Assembly: GCF_000020725.1 (NCBI RefSeq)
Contig: NC_011146.1
Location: 4,344,001-4,408,000, forward strand
Direction of reading: 5' to 3'
DNA from: Citrifermentans bemidjiense Bem
GTDB taxonomy: Bacteria; Desulfobacterota; Desulfuromonadia; Geobacterales; Geobacteraceae
DNA: 64,000 bases
Within the stretch, counting starts at the first letter, position 1, and each line of letters opens with the position of its first letter. A program made the position numbers and the translations under genes. The notes below the pieces were generated by a model that did not search any database, was not told where the DNA came from, and saw only the letters and a list, made by a program, of their open reading frames with translations. Positions 34,365 through 42,590 of the stretch are shown here, one piece after another.

Positions 34365-34679
34365 CTAGACAGGCATCCTCATGATCTCCTGGTAGGCCTC
34401 TACCGCCTTGTTCCTTACTTGGGTGAGCATCTGGAAGGAGATGCTCGCCTTCTCCACCGCCAGCATCACCTCGTGCAGCCCCTTGGACTCGCCGGTGGCA
34501 AGCCCCTGGATCGACTGGTCCGCTGTTTTTTGCAGCTCGCCCACCTTTCCGACCATGTCGTCGAGGAAGTTGCCGAAGCTGACGGTGGGGTTTTGCTGCA
34601 CGCCCGCAGCGCCGGTTGCCCCGGCGGCGGGAAAGGCCTCGGAGAGGCCGCTGACCTTGGTAAGTGCGGAAATTTCCAT
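34365..34679 (-). CDS. fliE: Flagellar MS-ring/rod adaptor FliE
   Basis: A 104-residue protein with the FliE pattern SFGNFLDDMVGKVGELQKTA and the C-terminal MLAVEKASISFQMLTQVRNK. It connects the MS ring to the proximal rod. It follows flgC by 18 bases and precedes the hexamer hairpin. Confidence 0.93.
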   Translation of the reverse strand: MEISALTKVSGLSEAFPAAGATGAAGVQQNPTVSFGNFLDDMVGKVGELQKTADQSIQGLATGESKGLHEVMLAVEKASISFQMLTQVRNKAVEAYQEIMRMPV

Positions 34680-34697
34680 CTAATGCCTCCTGATGTT

Positions 34698-35135
34698 CTA
34701 GCGCATCAACTCGAGCGTCTTCAAGGCCATGCTCTTGGACGCCTGGGTCGCGGTGATGTTGGCTTCGTAGCTGCGGCTGGCCGTGATCATGTCCGCCATC
34801 TCCTCCACCACGTTGATGTTGGGGTAGGCGACGTAGCCGTTCGGGTCGGCGTCGGGGTGCCCCGGCTCGTACTGCAGCCTCGGGGGACGCGGGTCCTCTT
34901 TGATCTGGGTCACCTGCACGCTCCTGGCGCTGGTGGCCTGGGAGAGAGCGGCCCCGAAGGAGGCCCCTTCCTTGAGCGGCGTGGCGGTGAAGACGGCGTC
35001 CTTGCGGCGGTACGGCCCACCCTCCGCGGTCCGGGTCGAATTGACGTTGGCCAGGTTGCTGGAGATGAGGTTCATCCTGGTGCGCTCGGCGGCGAGCGCC
35101 GTGGCGGAGATGTCCATCGAGGTGAAAAAGTCCAT
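34698..35135 (-). CDS. flgC: Flagellar proximal rod protein FlgC
   Basis: A 145-residue rod protein: N-terminal TALAAERTRMNLISSNLANV, central GYVAYPNINVVEEMADMITA and C-terminal ATQASKSMALKTLELMR, all standard. Its start shares bases with the flgB stop. Confidence 0.95.
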   Translation of the reverse strand: MDFFTSMDISATALAAERTRMNLISSNLANVNSTRTAEGGPYRRKDAVFTATPLKEGASFGAALSQATSARSVQVTQIKEDPRPPRLQYEPGHPDADPNGYVAYPNINVVEEMADMITASRSYEANITATQASKSMALKTLELMR

Positions 35136-35554
35136 TATAAGGTACCCCTGATAGCCTGTTTCAGCCCCTCGAACTTCTTGGCGAGGAGCTGAACGGTGGC
35201 GTTGTACATGATCTGGTTCTCGGCCATGCGTCCCATCTCGCTTTCCAGCTCCACGCCGTTGCCGTCCGGGCCCATGTTGCTCCCGGTGACCTGGACCAGG
35301 TCACCCTGCACCCGGTCGAGGGAGACCGACGCCCCTTTGAGCGGGATGTGCCTCGGGTGCGGCGTTGCTGTCGGGGTCGCCCCCTGCTTCAGCGCGTCCT
35401 TCAGCCTCCCCTCGAAGGAGAGGTCGCTCGGGGTGTAACCGGGGGTCTCGACGTTGGCGAGGTTGGAGGCGATCACCGACTGCCTCTTGGCCCTGAGATC
35501 CAGGGTCTTGCCCAAAAGTTCCACCGTATTTCCGAAAATTCCTTGTACCGGCAT
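35135..35554 (-). CDS. flgB: Flagellar proximal rod protein FlgB
   Basis: A 139-residue rod protein from the ATG at 35554 (MPVQGIFGNTVELLGKTLDL), with AAGGAGG six bases upstream. A longer frame exists, but its start would lie within the sigma-54 promoter. SVIASNLANVETPGYTPSDL is the family signature. First gene of flgBC-fliEFGHIJ-motE. Confidence 0.95.
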   Translation of the reverse strand: MPVQGIFGNTVELLGKTLDLRAKRQSVIASNLANVETPGYTPSDLSFEGRLKDALKQGATPTATPHPRHIPLKGASVSLDRVQGDLVQVTGSNMGPDGNGVELESEMGRMAENQIMYNATVQLLAKKFEGLKQAIRGTL

Positions 35555-35582
35555 GGCTACCTCCTTGTGGCAAGGGTCTGAC

Positions 35583-35598
35583 AGCAAAAGCCGTACCA
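35583..35598 (-). promoter_or_regulatory. Sigma-54 promoter of the flgB operon
   Basis: On the minus strand TGGTACGGCTTTTGCT has GG-N10-GC spacing. The predicted start near 35572 gives a leader of about 18 bases before flgB. Confidence 0.78.
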
Positions 35599-35648
35599 TT
35601 GTCACAGCCGTGTGTTATCGAGCGGTTAAGCGCGCCGCGGGGCGTAAA

Positions 35649-35662
35649 GTCATCTTTTTGAC
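35649..35662. promoter_or_regulatory. Candidate activator site (GTCA-N6-TGAC)
   Basis: GTCATCTTTTTGAC lies about 50 bases upstream of the flgB sigma-54 box and resembles the site before fliL (24138-24151), including a T-rich centre. It partly adjoins the end of the upstream TPR gene. Confidence 0.4.
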
Positions 35663-35664
35663 AG

Positions 35665-37773
35665 TCAGGGGAGCTCCTTGGAGATCTTCATGCGCCACTT
35701 GAGGTCAGCAAGCGCCTCGCCGGCAAGTTTCCCCCAGGTCCCCCCGGAAGCTGCCGCCTTCTCCCAGCTCGCTTGAGCCTTGGCCACCTCCCCCCGCTGC
35801 AGGAAGAGTTCGCCGGCCTTGTACTTGAACTGCGCGGCGCCCTCTCCGGCTACGACCCTACCCCCGACCTCGCAGGCCGCCAGCGCCCCGTCGTAATCCT
35901 TGCAGGCGGCAAGCGCCCCGGCCAGGGTGAAGTAGCCGTCGGGAAGAAGCGCCGAGTCCTCCCTCACGTTCTGGGTGAACCGGGCGAGGCTCCTCACCGC
36001 GCCCCTGTGGTCGCCGGCGGCCAGCTGCGCCTTGCCGAGATAATAGTCGCTGTCGGGAAACTGCGCCTTCCCTCCCTTGGTGGCGAGGAAGCGAAGCTCA
36101 GCACCCGCCGCCGGCAGGTCCCCCTTCTCGAAGGCGATCCGCCCCAGCTGCTCCCTGACCCTCGCGGCGCGCACGTCGGCCGGGAAGCGCTGCAGGAACC
36201 TGCGCCCCACCGCCTCAGCCTGCGCTTGGTTCCCTAAGGTGGCGGCATCGTCCACCACGCGGGAGAGCATGAACGCGGCGCCCGCCGCGGCCCAGTTCTT
36301 CTCGTCCAGGTAACCGAAAAGCTCCATCTCCTGGGTCAGCTTCCCGGTACGGTCGAAGGCCTGGGAGAGCCTCTCGGGGAAGGCGGGGTCGCTGAAGCAC
36401 CGGGCGAGATGCTCACGGTTCTCCCGCGCGAGCTGCACCAGGGCCTCGTCCTTTCCTGACGCGGCGAGCTCACGGTAGGAGGGGAGCAGCAGCTCCTCGC
36501 GCATCTGCTTGACGATAGTGCTGAAGATGCCGCGCGGGTAGCGCCGGTCGTAGCTGATGGCGGCCTCCAGCGCCTCCCGGGGGGGGGCGTAAAGGGCCAG
36601 CAGAAGCGCCGTCTTGAAGAGCGCCTCGTCCCTCGTGGCGAAGTCGCCCGGCGCCTGGTAGATCCCCTGGTACTTGGCCAGAAGTTCCCGGTAACGGTCA
36701 CGGGAAAGGGTGAAGAGTTCACGGTCGGCAAGCTTCAGCCGCGCCCTTGCCGCCGCGGCGCTACCGGGCGCGTGCACCACGACGCTTCGGTACAGGGCCG
36801 CCGCCGCAAGCTTCCTACCCTGGCGCTGCGACAGGTCCGCCAGGCGGCTCATCAGCTCGGCCTGGTAGGGGGTGCCGACGTAGCGGTCCATGAGCTGCAG
36901 GAGCTTGCGGCGCCCGGCGGCGAAGTCGCCGCTTCGGGCCAGGGCGTCGGCGTAGGATTGCTGGATGTCGTCTGCCTGCTCCAGGTACTGCGGCCAGGCC
37001 GCCTCCCCCCGCTTGAAGGCGTCCAGCGCCTCCTTGACGCGCCCAAGCCCTAACTGCGCCTCCCCGAGCCGGTAAAAGGCGAGCGCCCGCGCCCCCCGGG
37101 GCTTCCCCAGGAAGGTGGTGAAGACCCCTGCAGCAGCCTCGGCCTGCTCCTCGTAAAGGAGGCTCTCCCCCTGCTGGAAGAGCGCCAGCTCCTCGGGGGT
37201 GAAGAGCTCCTTCAAAAGCTTCGCGTCGGTGGGGGCGAAGGGAACCCCTCCCGGATCCGATTCGAAGGCGCGCACGAACTGCTCGGTCCCGGCGAGGATC
37301 GGCTCGCGCCCCGGCGCAATGTCGACCCTTCCTGCCCGCTTCACCCCCGGCCCGATGTCGAGCGAGAGGACCGAAGGGTTGCCGTAGGAAACCGCCTGTA
37401 CCCCCGGCTCCGACTCGCGCACCGGAATGGAGACGCTCAGGACCCCGGCTCGCAGCTCGGTGAAGATGCCGGAGAGCCTGGCATCCGCGTAGCCGCGCAG
37501 CTTCCTGAAGCTCGGGGCGTCGGCCCCCCTCACCTCGAGGCGGACCCGTCCCGGAGAGAGCCTGAGCGTGTAATCGGGAGGGGACTGGAAATAGAGGTTG
37601 ATCCTGGTGAATTCCTGGTGGGGACGGACGGCGATACGGCGCAGACGGTTCTCCTGCTCTCCCTCCGCGCGGCCGGGGAGCGCGCAGGCGACAACGAGCA
37701 GGAGCAGCAGGGTGAGCCCTGGGCGGGGTGTGCGCAACGTGTAGATCATAGCGGGGAGCAAGGCAAAAGGCAT
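35665..37773 (-). CDS. Exported AMIN-like / tetratricopeptide repeat protein
   Basis: A 702-residue protein with an N-terminal signal segment (about 14-35), an AMIN-like beta domain (about 45-130: FTRINLYFQSPPDYTLRLSP) and then multiple TPR units to the C terminus. AMIN domains usually localise envelope proteins to peptidoglycan, and the TPRs suggest a scaffold. It lies immediately upstream of the flgB promoter and downstream of the chemotaxis genes, so an envelope role linked to the flagellum is plausible but unproven. A second possible start is at 37749. Neither start has a convincing ribosome site. Confidence 0.78.
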   Translation of the reverse strand: MPFALLPAMIYTLRTPRPGLTLLLLLVVACALPGRAEGEQENRLRRIAVRPHQEFTRINLYFQSPPDYTLRLSPGRVRLEVRGADAPSFRKLRGYADARLSGIFTELRAGVLSVSIPVRESEPGVQAVSYGNPSVLSLDIGPGVKRAGRVDIAPGREPILAGTEQFVRAFESDPGGVPFAPTDAKLLKELFTPEELALFQQGESLLYEEQAEAAAGVFTTFLGKPRGARALAFYRLGEAQLGLGRVKEALDAFKRGEAAWPQYLEQADDIQQSYADALARSGDFAAGRRKLLQLMDRYVGTPYQAELMSRLADLSQRQGRKLAAAALYRSVVVHAPGSAAAARARLKLADRELFTLSRDRYRELLAKYQGIYQAPGDFATRDEALFKTALLLALYAPPREALEAAISYDRRYPRGIFSTIVKQMREELLLPSYRELAASGKDEALVQLARENREHLARCFSDPAFPERLSQAFDRTGKLTQEMELFGYLDEKNWAAAGAAFMLSRVVDDAATLGNQAQAEAVGRRFLQRFPADVRAARVREQLGRIAFEKGDLPAAGAELRFLATKGGKAQFPDSDYYLGKAQLAAGDHRGAVRSLARFTQNVREDSALLPDGYFTLAGALAACKDYDGALAACEVGGRVVAGEGAAQFKYKAGELFLQRGEVAKAQASWEKAAASGGTWGKLAGEALADLKWRMKISKELP

Positions 37774-37875
37774 GCCGTTAATGCACTCCCGCGAGCATGA
37801 TCTTAAGTCTTCGAAATAAAAGGGGTTTTAACTGCGATGCGGATCCGGTCGGGGAAAGAGGGGGTCCTGCGCGGT

Positions 37876-37917
37876 CCGGCAGTCAAAAAAACTGCCGGCC
37901 GGGATGTTTTTTTGACT
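37876..37917 (-). terminator. Overlapping alternative hairpins after the CheC-like gene
   Basis: Two mutually exclusive stems share bases: AGTCAAAAAAAC/GTTTTTTTGACT (37881-37892 and 37906-37917) and CCGGCAGT/ACTGCCGG (37876-37883 and 37891-37898). Both lie directly after the stop at 37921. The T-run in the first stem's 3' arm on the minus strand supports termination. Confidence 0.6.
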
Positions 37918-37920
37918 CGG

Positions 37921-38928
37921 CTACGGGATGTGCAGGATCTCTCCCACCTTGGAGTTCAGCTCCTGCGGATCGAAGGGGGGCATGAGGACACCTTTCACCC
38001 CCGCCTTGAGCGCCTTCAGGACCGAACTGCGGGTCCACTCCGGCGCGCAGAGCACCACGGCGCCCCCTTTGCGGTCCACCATCGGGACCACCCTCTTGCA
38101 GATGGCCAGGTCGCGGTCCGTAGTGTGCTTTAAGGTGATGAAGGCGATCTTGACCTCCCCCTGGGAGAAGAGCCCCGGAAGGTCTGCGCCAAGCGGCGCG
38201 TCGATGAGGTTGAGGCCGGTCCCGGCGAGCCCCAGCACCAGTTCGTGGCGCGACTCGTCGTCACCCAGCACCAGGATGGAGTCGGCTACGGCCTCATCCT
38301 CCGGCGCGGCTTCGGCCGTCTCCTCCGCCACCTCCTCGGCCGGCTGTTCGGGCTGCGGGTCGAAGAGATTCGCCAGCGGGTGCGGGACCATGATGTCCAG
38401 CATGCTCATCTCGTGCCCCTCGATCTCCAGGGGGGCGCGGTACATCATGTACTCGCCGTCGGGGAAGGGGGCTTCGTCGCTCAGTTCGTCCGTTCCGGGA
38501 ACGTACTTCTGCGGCGGGAGGAGCTTCAGGTGCACCTTCTCTGGAAGGTTCGGCTGGAACACGGAATTGAAAGAGCCGATGATCTGGTTGGCGATTTCCC
38601 CGAAGGCGTCCACGTCGTCCGGCTCCTGGATGCTGAGCCTGCGCTTCTCCTGGATCCTGGGCCCGGGGATGCCGAGCAGGATGGAGCTCATCACGATGGT
38701 GTCGCCCAGCGAGAAGAGGAGGTAGAAGCGCCCGGGATAGGCCTCGCGCGACTCGACCCCGACCACGTAGATGGGGTTGTCCTCGTCCCCCAGGTAGCTC
38801 TTGCGGTCCGTGTTCAAGACGTCGGAAGCTGCCACCGTCATGCTCTGGCCGAGGAGCATGCTGCTCTCCTCGCCGGCCTGCTTCATGGCGGCGTCCAACA
38901 TGGATTGTAGCTTTTCGTATGCAGCCAT
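37921..38928 (-). CDS. CheC-like protein with degenerate receiver domain
   Basis: A 335-residue cytoplasmic protein. Residues about 1-190 have a CheC/FliY-like fold with a single phosphatase-type motif, FGEIANQIIGSFNSVF. An Ala/Glu/Pro-rich linker follows (about 193-220), then a CheY-like domain (about 222-335). That domain keeps part of the acidic pair (GDDE) but has no Asp in the phosphoacceptor position (AFITLKH) and lacks the usual Lys. It is therefore probably a pseudo-receiver. It sits after cheX and the cheY-like gene. It may tune CheY-P turnover or act as an adaptor. Confidence 0.78.
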   Translation of the reverse strand: MAAYEKLQSMLDAAMKQAGEESSMLLGQSMTVAASDVLNTDRKSYLGDEDNPIYVVGVESREAYPGRFYLLFSLGDTIVMSSILLGIPGPRIQEKRRLSIQEPDDVDAFGEIANQIIGSFNSVFQPNLPEKVHLKLLPPQKYVPGTDELSDEAPFPDGEYMMYRAPLEIEGHEMSMLDIMVPHPLANLFDPQPEQPAEEVAEETAEAAPEDEAVADSILVLGDDESRHELVLGLAGTGLNLIDAPLGADLPGLFSQGEVKIAFITLKHTTDRDLAICKRVVPMVDRKGGAVVLCAPEWTRSSVLKALKAGVKGVLMPPFDPQELNSKVGEILHIP

Positions 38929-38938
38929 CGCCTACCGC

Positions 38939-39448
38939 CTAGAGTTCCTTTCTCAGCTTCAGCCCGACCAGGAAGCGGTCACCCTCGTTGGTGAACGGGA
39001 TGATGACGCAGTCGCTGTCGGCCATCGAGTTGACCGTATAATCCTCGCCCGAGATGACGGTCGGGATGGAGAGGTTGATGTCCAGCCCCCCCTTGGAGAG
39101 TATCTGCTTCACGTAGCCCCCCAGCATGTTGGCGATCTCGCCCAGGGCGTCGTTCACGTCCTCCCCCACCTCCTCCACGTCCATGCCGAGCATGTTCGAG
39201 GTGATGCGCAGGGCGAACTCCTGCGGACAGTGGATGGAGAGGATGCCGGTGTAGGTGCCGGCCAAGCCGACCATCCCGGTGACCGAGCAGTGGAACGCGG
39301 TGACCGGCTCCTTGAGGGGGTAGCTGTCCTCCAAGGCCATCATCACCATCGTTTCGAAGACCTCCTTGGTGGCGTTGATCACGTAGCCGGCCAGGTCCGC
39401 CTCCTCCAGATGTGTCGCGTGCGCGATTTCCTGGTTCAGCGACATCAT
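38939..39448 (-). CDS. cheX: CheX-type CheY-P phosphatase
   Basis: A 169-residue protein starting at 39448, with an ATGA overlap with the cheY-like gene. The phosphatase motif is visible as DALGEIANMLGGYVKQILS (Glu and Asn in E-x-x-N, around residues 101-104). CheX proteins dephosphorylate CheY-P. Direct coupling to a response regulator supports that pairing. Confidence 0.86.
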   Translation of the reverse strand: MMSLNQEIAHATHLEEADLAGYVINATKEVFETMVMMALEDSYPLKEPVTAFHCSVTGMVGLAGTYTGILSIHCPQEFALRITSNMLGMDVEEVGEDVNDALGEIANMLGGYVKQILSKGGLDINLSIPTVISGEDYTVNSMADSDCVIIPFTNEGDRFLVGLKLRKEL

Positions 39449-39807
39449 AACAAGCCTCCCAGCTTCTCGTTGAGCTGATCGGGCGTGAAGGGCTTCTTGA
39501 TCGAGTCGCTCGCGCCGTTGCTGATGGCTTCCTTGAGTATGTCCTCGCCCCCCTCGGTGGTGATCATCACGATGGGGGTCTTGACCCCTTTGGCCCTGAC
39601 GCTCTTGATGAACTCGAGGCCGTCCATGTTCGGCATGTTGATGTCGGAGAGGATGAGGTCGATGCTCTTTCCTTCCATGGCGGCAAGTCCCTCGATGCCG
39701 TCGCCCGCCTCGTAGATGTCGTCCACGGCAAGACCGGCCTGGCGCAGGCTGCGGGAGATGATCTTTCTCATGGTCGAGGAATCGTCCACTATTAATACGT
39801 TGCCCAT
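39445..39807 (-). CDS. CheY-like single-domain response regulator
   Basis: A 120-residue receiver with the acid pair Asp8/Asp9, phosphoacceptor Asp55 in LILSDINMPN, a Thr in VMITTEGG and Lys in SIKKPFTPD. It has no output domain. AAGGAGGAG precedes the ATG. It is the first gene of the cheY-cheX-cheC-like group and may receive phosphate from the nearby PAS kinase or from CheA elsewhere. Confidence 0.9.
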   Translation of the reverse strand: MGNVLIVDDSSTMRKIISRSLRQAGLAVDDIYEAGDGIEGLAAMEGKSIDLILSDINMPNMDGLEFIKSVRAKGVKTPIVMITTEGGEDILKEAISNGASDSIKKPFTPDQLNEKLGGLL

Positions 39808-39885
39808 GTTTTGCTCCTCCTTGGCTGATAGGTGGTATCGGTCGCAACAGCGTCTTTTTGCTGCTGTTTTAGGCTCGATGCTAGG

Positions 39886-40944
39886 CTAATCGGTTTCTTG
39901 GCCCTGAACTTTAACGCTTAAATGACTTCCTTCCTCCCGCAGCGGCAAAAGGACCGAGAAGCGGCTCCCCTTGCCGGCCGTGCTCTCCACGCCGATGCTG
40001 CCGCCGTGGGCTTCCACGATCGCCTTACTGATGGTGAGGCCGAGGCCAGTCCCCTTGAAACCGTGCGCGCCCTGAGCCCGGAAATACTTGTTGAAGATCC
40101 GCGGCAACTCCTCGGGCGGAATCCCGATACCGGTATCGGCGACCTGTACCCGGAGAAATCCGTCCCGAACCTCGCTGCTGAAGGTGATGGTGCCGCGCCT
40201 GGGGGTGAATTTCACCGCGTTGCCGATCAGGTTGGCGAAGACCCGGCTGATCTGCTTCGAGTCTAATTCCAGCGGGGGGATCTCGTCGCAGAGCTCGCTT
40301 TGGAATGAGGAGCCGTGCACCGCCGCCTCGCGCTCGCCGTCGCGGCTGCAACCCTCCAGCAAGGGGCGGATGTCGCAACGGCAGCGGTCGATCTGTAAAA
40401 GACCCGCCTCCAGCCGGTAGGCGTCCAGCACGTCGTCGATCATGGAGAGCATCTTCGCCGAACTCTTGTCCATCTCCCCGAGGAACAGGTGCAGCGAGGC
40501 GTCGATCTTCGCCTTTTCCCCCACAAGGGCCTGGATGTACCCCATGATCACGGTGAGCGGCGACTTGAGGTCGTGGGTCATCATCGCCACGAACTCCTCG
40601 CGCTGCCGCCTCTCTTTTCTTTCAGCGGTTACGTCGCGCAGTTGGTACAGCTCCCCCCCGCCGCATCCGGCCGGCAGGCCAAAGGAGCGGACCTGGATCA
40701 CGGTCCCTTCTAAGCTCATCTCCACCGGAGCGTCCTGCGAGTCCTCGCTCAACACACGGTAAAGCGGGGTACGCAAGGGGAGCATGTCGACCCTGCGCCC
40801 CAGCACCCGGCCGCGCTGGACGTGGAGTAGTTCTTCTGCCTTGCTATTGACGAGGAGCACCTTTCCGGTGTCGTCCAGATGCACGACGCCGCAGTCGAGC
40901 CGCTCCAGGAGCATGGCTGCGTTTTTTTCAGGTTCCACCTGCAT
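39886..40944 (-). CDS. Soluble PAS sensor histidine kinase
   Basis: A 352-residue cytoplasmic kinase: PAS domain (about 8-105), HisKA with His124 in VAMMTHDLKSPL, and HATPase_c (FANLIGNAVKFTP, VADTGIGIP, GTGLGLTI). It has no membrane helix. It lies upstream of the cheY-like gene with a 78-base gap, so it may supply phosphate to that regulator, but there is no direct evidence. The signal sensed by the PAS domain is unknown. Heme-ligand residues are not apparent. Confidence 0.88.
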   Translation of the reverse strand: MQVEPEKNAAMLLERLDCGVVHLDDTGKVLLVNSKAEELLHVQRGRVLGRRVDMLPLRTPLYRVLSEDSQDAPVEMSLEGTVIQVRSFGLPAGCGGGELYQLRDVTAERKERRQREEFVAMMTHDLKSPLTVIMGYIQALVGEKAKIDASLHLFLGEMDKSSAKMLSMIDDVLDAYRLEAGLLQIDRCRCDIRPLLEGCSRDGEREAAVHGSSFQSELCDEIPPLELDSKQISRVFANLIGNAVKFTPRRGTITFSSEVRDGFLRVQVADTGIGIPPEELPRIFNKYFRAQGAHGFKGTGLGLTISKAIVEAHGGSIGVESTAGKGSRFSVLLPLREEGSHLSVKVQGQETD

Positions 40945-41076
40945 GGCACCTCCGCCTGGACCTTAAAGCCGTCCTTGGCTTATCGGAAATAGGTGTGCAT
41001 ATCTTGAGCCAAAAAGGCCTGCAAAATTCTACCAGATTGTGGAGAGGTTCCAGGGGAGGGGAAGAAGTAGCGGGGA

Positions 41077-41109
41077 AGAAAAAAGAGGACCGCCGGGTTG
41101 CCCCGGCGG
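41077..41109 (-). terminator. Terminator after the rhodanese gene
   Basis: On the minus strand CCGCCGGG, a GCAA loop and CCCGGCGG are followed by TCCTCTTTTTT, five bases after the rhodanese stop. Confidence 0.88.
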
Positions 41110-41113
41110 CTTG

Positions 41114-41503
41114 TCAGCGGGAAGAGCCGGTCTGCAGCGGGAGCCCGTTTTTGTACCATCCCACCAGGCCGTCGGCCATGTTGTACACGTCGCGGTACCC
41201 CTTCGAGGCAAGGAAGCTGGCTGCGGTCTGCGAGCGGGCGCCGACGGCGCAGTATACCAGCACCGGCCGGTCCCGCGGGATCTCCTGCACCCTTTTGCCG
41301 AGGTCGCCCAGCGGTATCAGGAGCGATCCTTTCAGGTGCGCCTGCCGGTACTCCTCTGGGGTGCGGACGTCCAGGACCACCATCTTGGCGTTCTTCGCCA
41401 GGAGCGCACGGGCCTGGGCGGAGCTGACGTTGACCGCACCGGTGGCAAAGGAGGGGGCAACGGCAAAAAGCACCAGGGAAAAAAGTACGGCAAAGACTCT
41501 CAT
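41114..41503 (-). CDS. Exported rhodanese-like sulfurtransferase
   Basis: A 129-residue single rhodanese domain behind a signal peptide (about 1-20). The active-site loop is CAVGARS, a standard Cys loop at about residue 87. It probably carries sulfane sulfur in the periplasm. It follows the MBL-fold gene by 26 bases and ends the group 43.1-41.1 kb. Confidence 0.87.
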   Translation of the reverse strand: MRVFAVLFSLVLFAVAPSFATGAVNVSSAQARALLAKNAKMVVLDVRTPEEYRQAHLKGSLLIPLGDLGKRVQEIPRDRPVLVYCAVGARSQTAASFLASKGYRDVYNMADGLVGWYKNGLPLQTGSSR

Positions 41504-41529
41504 AATCGATGAACCCCTTCGTTGTTAAT

Positions 41530-42360
41530 TTATTCGACTTCGAGCAGGTATCCTACCTGCAGAGGCTTGAATCCGCCAGGGAATTCGCGGGCCAGACGCG
41601 CCGCCGCGTGGAAACCGGTGCAGTGGCCGGGGGAGACTTTCTTAACCTTGTACTTCTTAAGGGCCTTGATGGTGGCATCGACCTGGGGCTGCGAGGAGAA
41701 GGCGAGATGGCATCCTCCCACCACCCCGTACACCTCCCCCACCCCGGTCTTCTCCCGGGCGAGCTCGATGGTGTTGACCACCCCGGCATGGCAGCACCCC
41801 AGAAGGAGCAAAAGCCCCTTCTCCGTCACGATGACCAGGGACTGGTCGTCCGGGACCGTATCGCGCCGGCAGCCGGCGAGGTCGCAGAAAAGGCCGGCGT
41901 CCCCCTCCTCGAAGCTAGACAGCCTGGGCACCTCCCCGGTGAGGAACACCCCCGGCAGGATCTCCCTGAAGGCATCCCCGTAGGAAAAGGCGGCCCCCAG
42001 GCCGGCGAGGAAATCCTCGGAGTAGGGTATGCCGACCGAGTGGGCCGCCCCCTCGCGGAACACGTAGCGCCTGGCGAAGACGTCGGGATGCGCCAGCACC
42101 TTCTTGGGGCCGGCCGCCTGCAGGAGCGGCCAGAGCCCCCCCGCGTGGTCGTAATGCCCGTGGGAGAGGACCACCTGCTCGACGCTCCGCAGGTCGACGT
42201 TCATGCGCTGGGCGTTGTGCAACAGGGTCTCCCCGGCGCCGGTGTCGAAGAGGAGCGACTCTTCCCCCTGCTGCACCAAGGCGGCAAAACCGTGCTCCCC
42301 GAGGGTCCCGGAGAGCGGCCCGGCGCTGTTGTCGCAGAGTATCCTGATCCGGCAACTCAC
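41530..42360 (-). CDS. MBL-fold metallohydrolase
   Basis: A 276-residue metallo-beta-lactamase-fold protein from the GTG at 42360, overlapping the upstream stop as GTGA. The metal-binding motif is SHGHYDHAGG, with later His ligands in GCCHAGVVN and PGHCTGFH. The N-terminal LCDNSAGPL and overall pattern resemble the group annotated as dihydropterin-pathway MBL proteins (COG1237 type). Physiological substrate unknown. The open frame upstream of 42360 lies over the preceding gene and is not used. Confidence 0.82.
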   Translation of the reverse strand: MSCRIRILCDNSAGPLSGTLGEHGFAALVQQGEESLLFDTGAGETLLHNAQRMNVDLRSVEQVVLSHGHYDHAGGLWPLLQAAGPKKVLAHPDVFARRYVFREGAAHSVGIPYSEDFLAGLGAAFSYGDAFREILPGVFLTGEVPRLSSFEEGDAGLFCDLAGCRRDTVPDDQSLVIVTEKGLLLLLGCCHAGVVNTIELAREKTGVGEVYGVVGGCHLAFSSQPQVDATIKALKKYKVKKVSPGHCTGFHAAARLAREFPGGFKPLQVGYLLEVE

Positions 42361-42569
42361 TTGGGGGAAGCCTGCGGCGGGAGCTTCGACACCCCGAGCT
42401 TTTTCAGGATGGTCATCATCGGGCACCAGTCGGTGAATCCGGACTGCAAGAGGTTCAGCCCGATGAAGGCGGTGAACCAGAGCCACCGGGGGTCATGGTA
42501 ATGGGCCAGAGCCAGCGAGATGAGGGTGAAGCTCCCGGCAATGAGCCTTAAAAGCCTGTCGATGTACAT
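42357..42569 (-). CDS. YgaP-like small membrane protein (DUF2892)
   Basis: A 70-residue protein with two hydrophobic segments (about 6-22 and 28-46) and the DUF2892 pattern GLNLLQSGFTDWCPMMTILK. In YgaP this module anchors a rhodanese domain to the membrane. Here it is separate, with a rhodanese gene two genes on. RBS GGAGG before the ATG. Confidence 0.85.
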   Translation of the reverse strand: MYIDRLLRLIAGSFTLISLALAHYHDPRWLWFTAFIGLNLLQSGFTDWCPMMTILKKLGVSKLPPQASPK

Positions 42570-42590
42570 GGTGTTCCTCCTATCCCCTGC

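Noticed and set aside
32778-35192. An 804-codon open frame on the plus strand
   Set aside because: Antisense to fliF, fliE, flgC and flgB; the composition is that of a shadow, and four well-supported genes occupy the other strand.
41024-41038. A possible sigma-54 box upstream of the PAS kinase
   Set aside because: TGGTAGAATTTTGCA has GG and GC nine rather than ten bases apart, which normally abolishes sigma-54 use.
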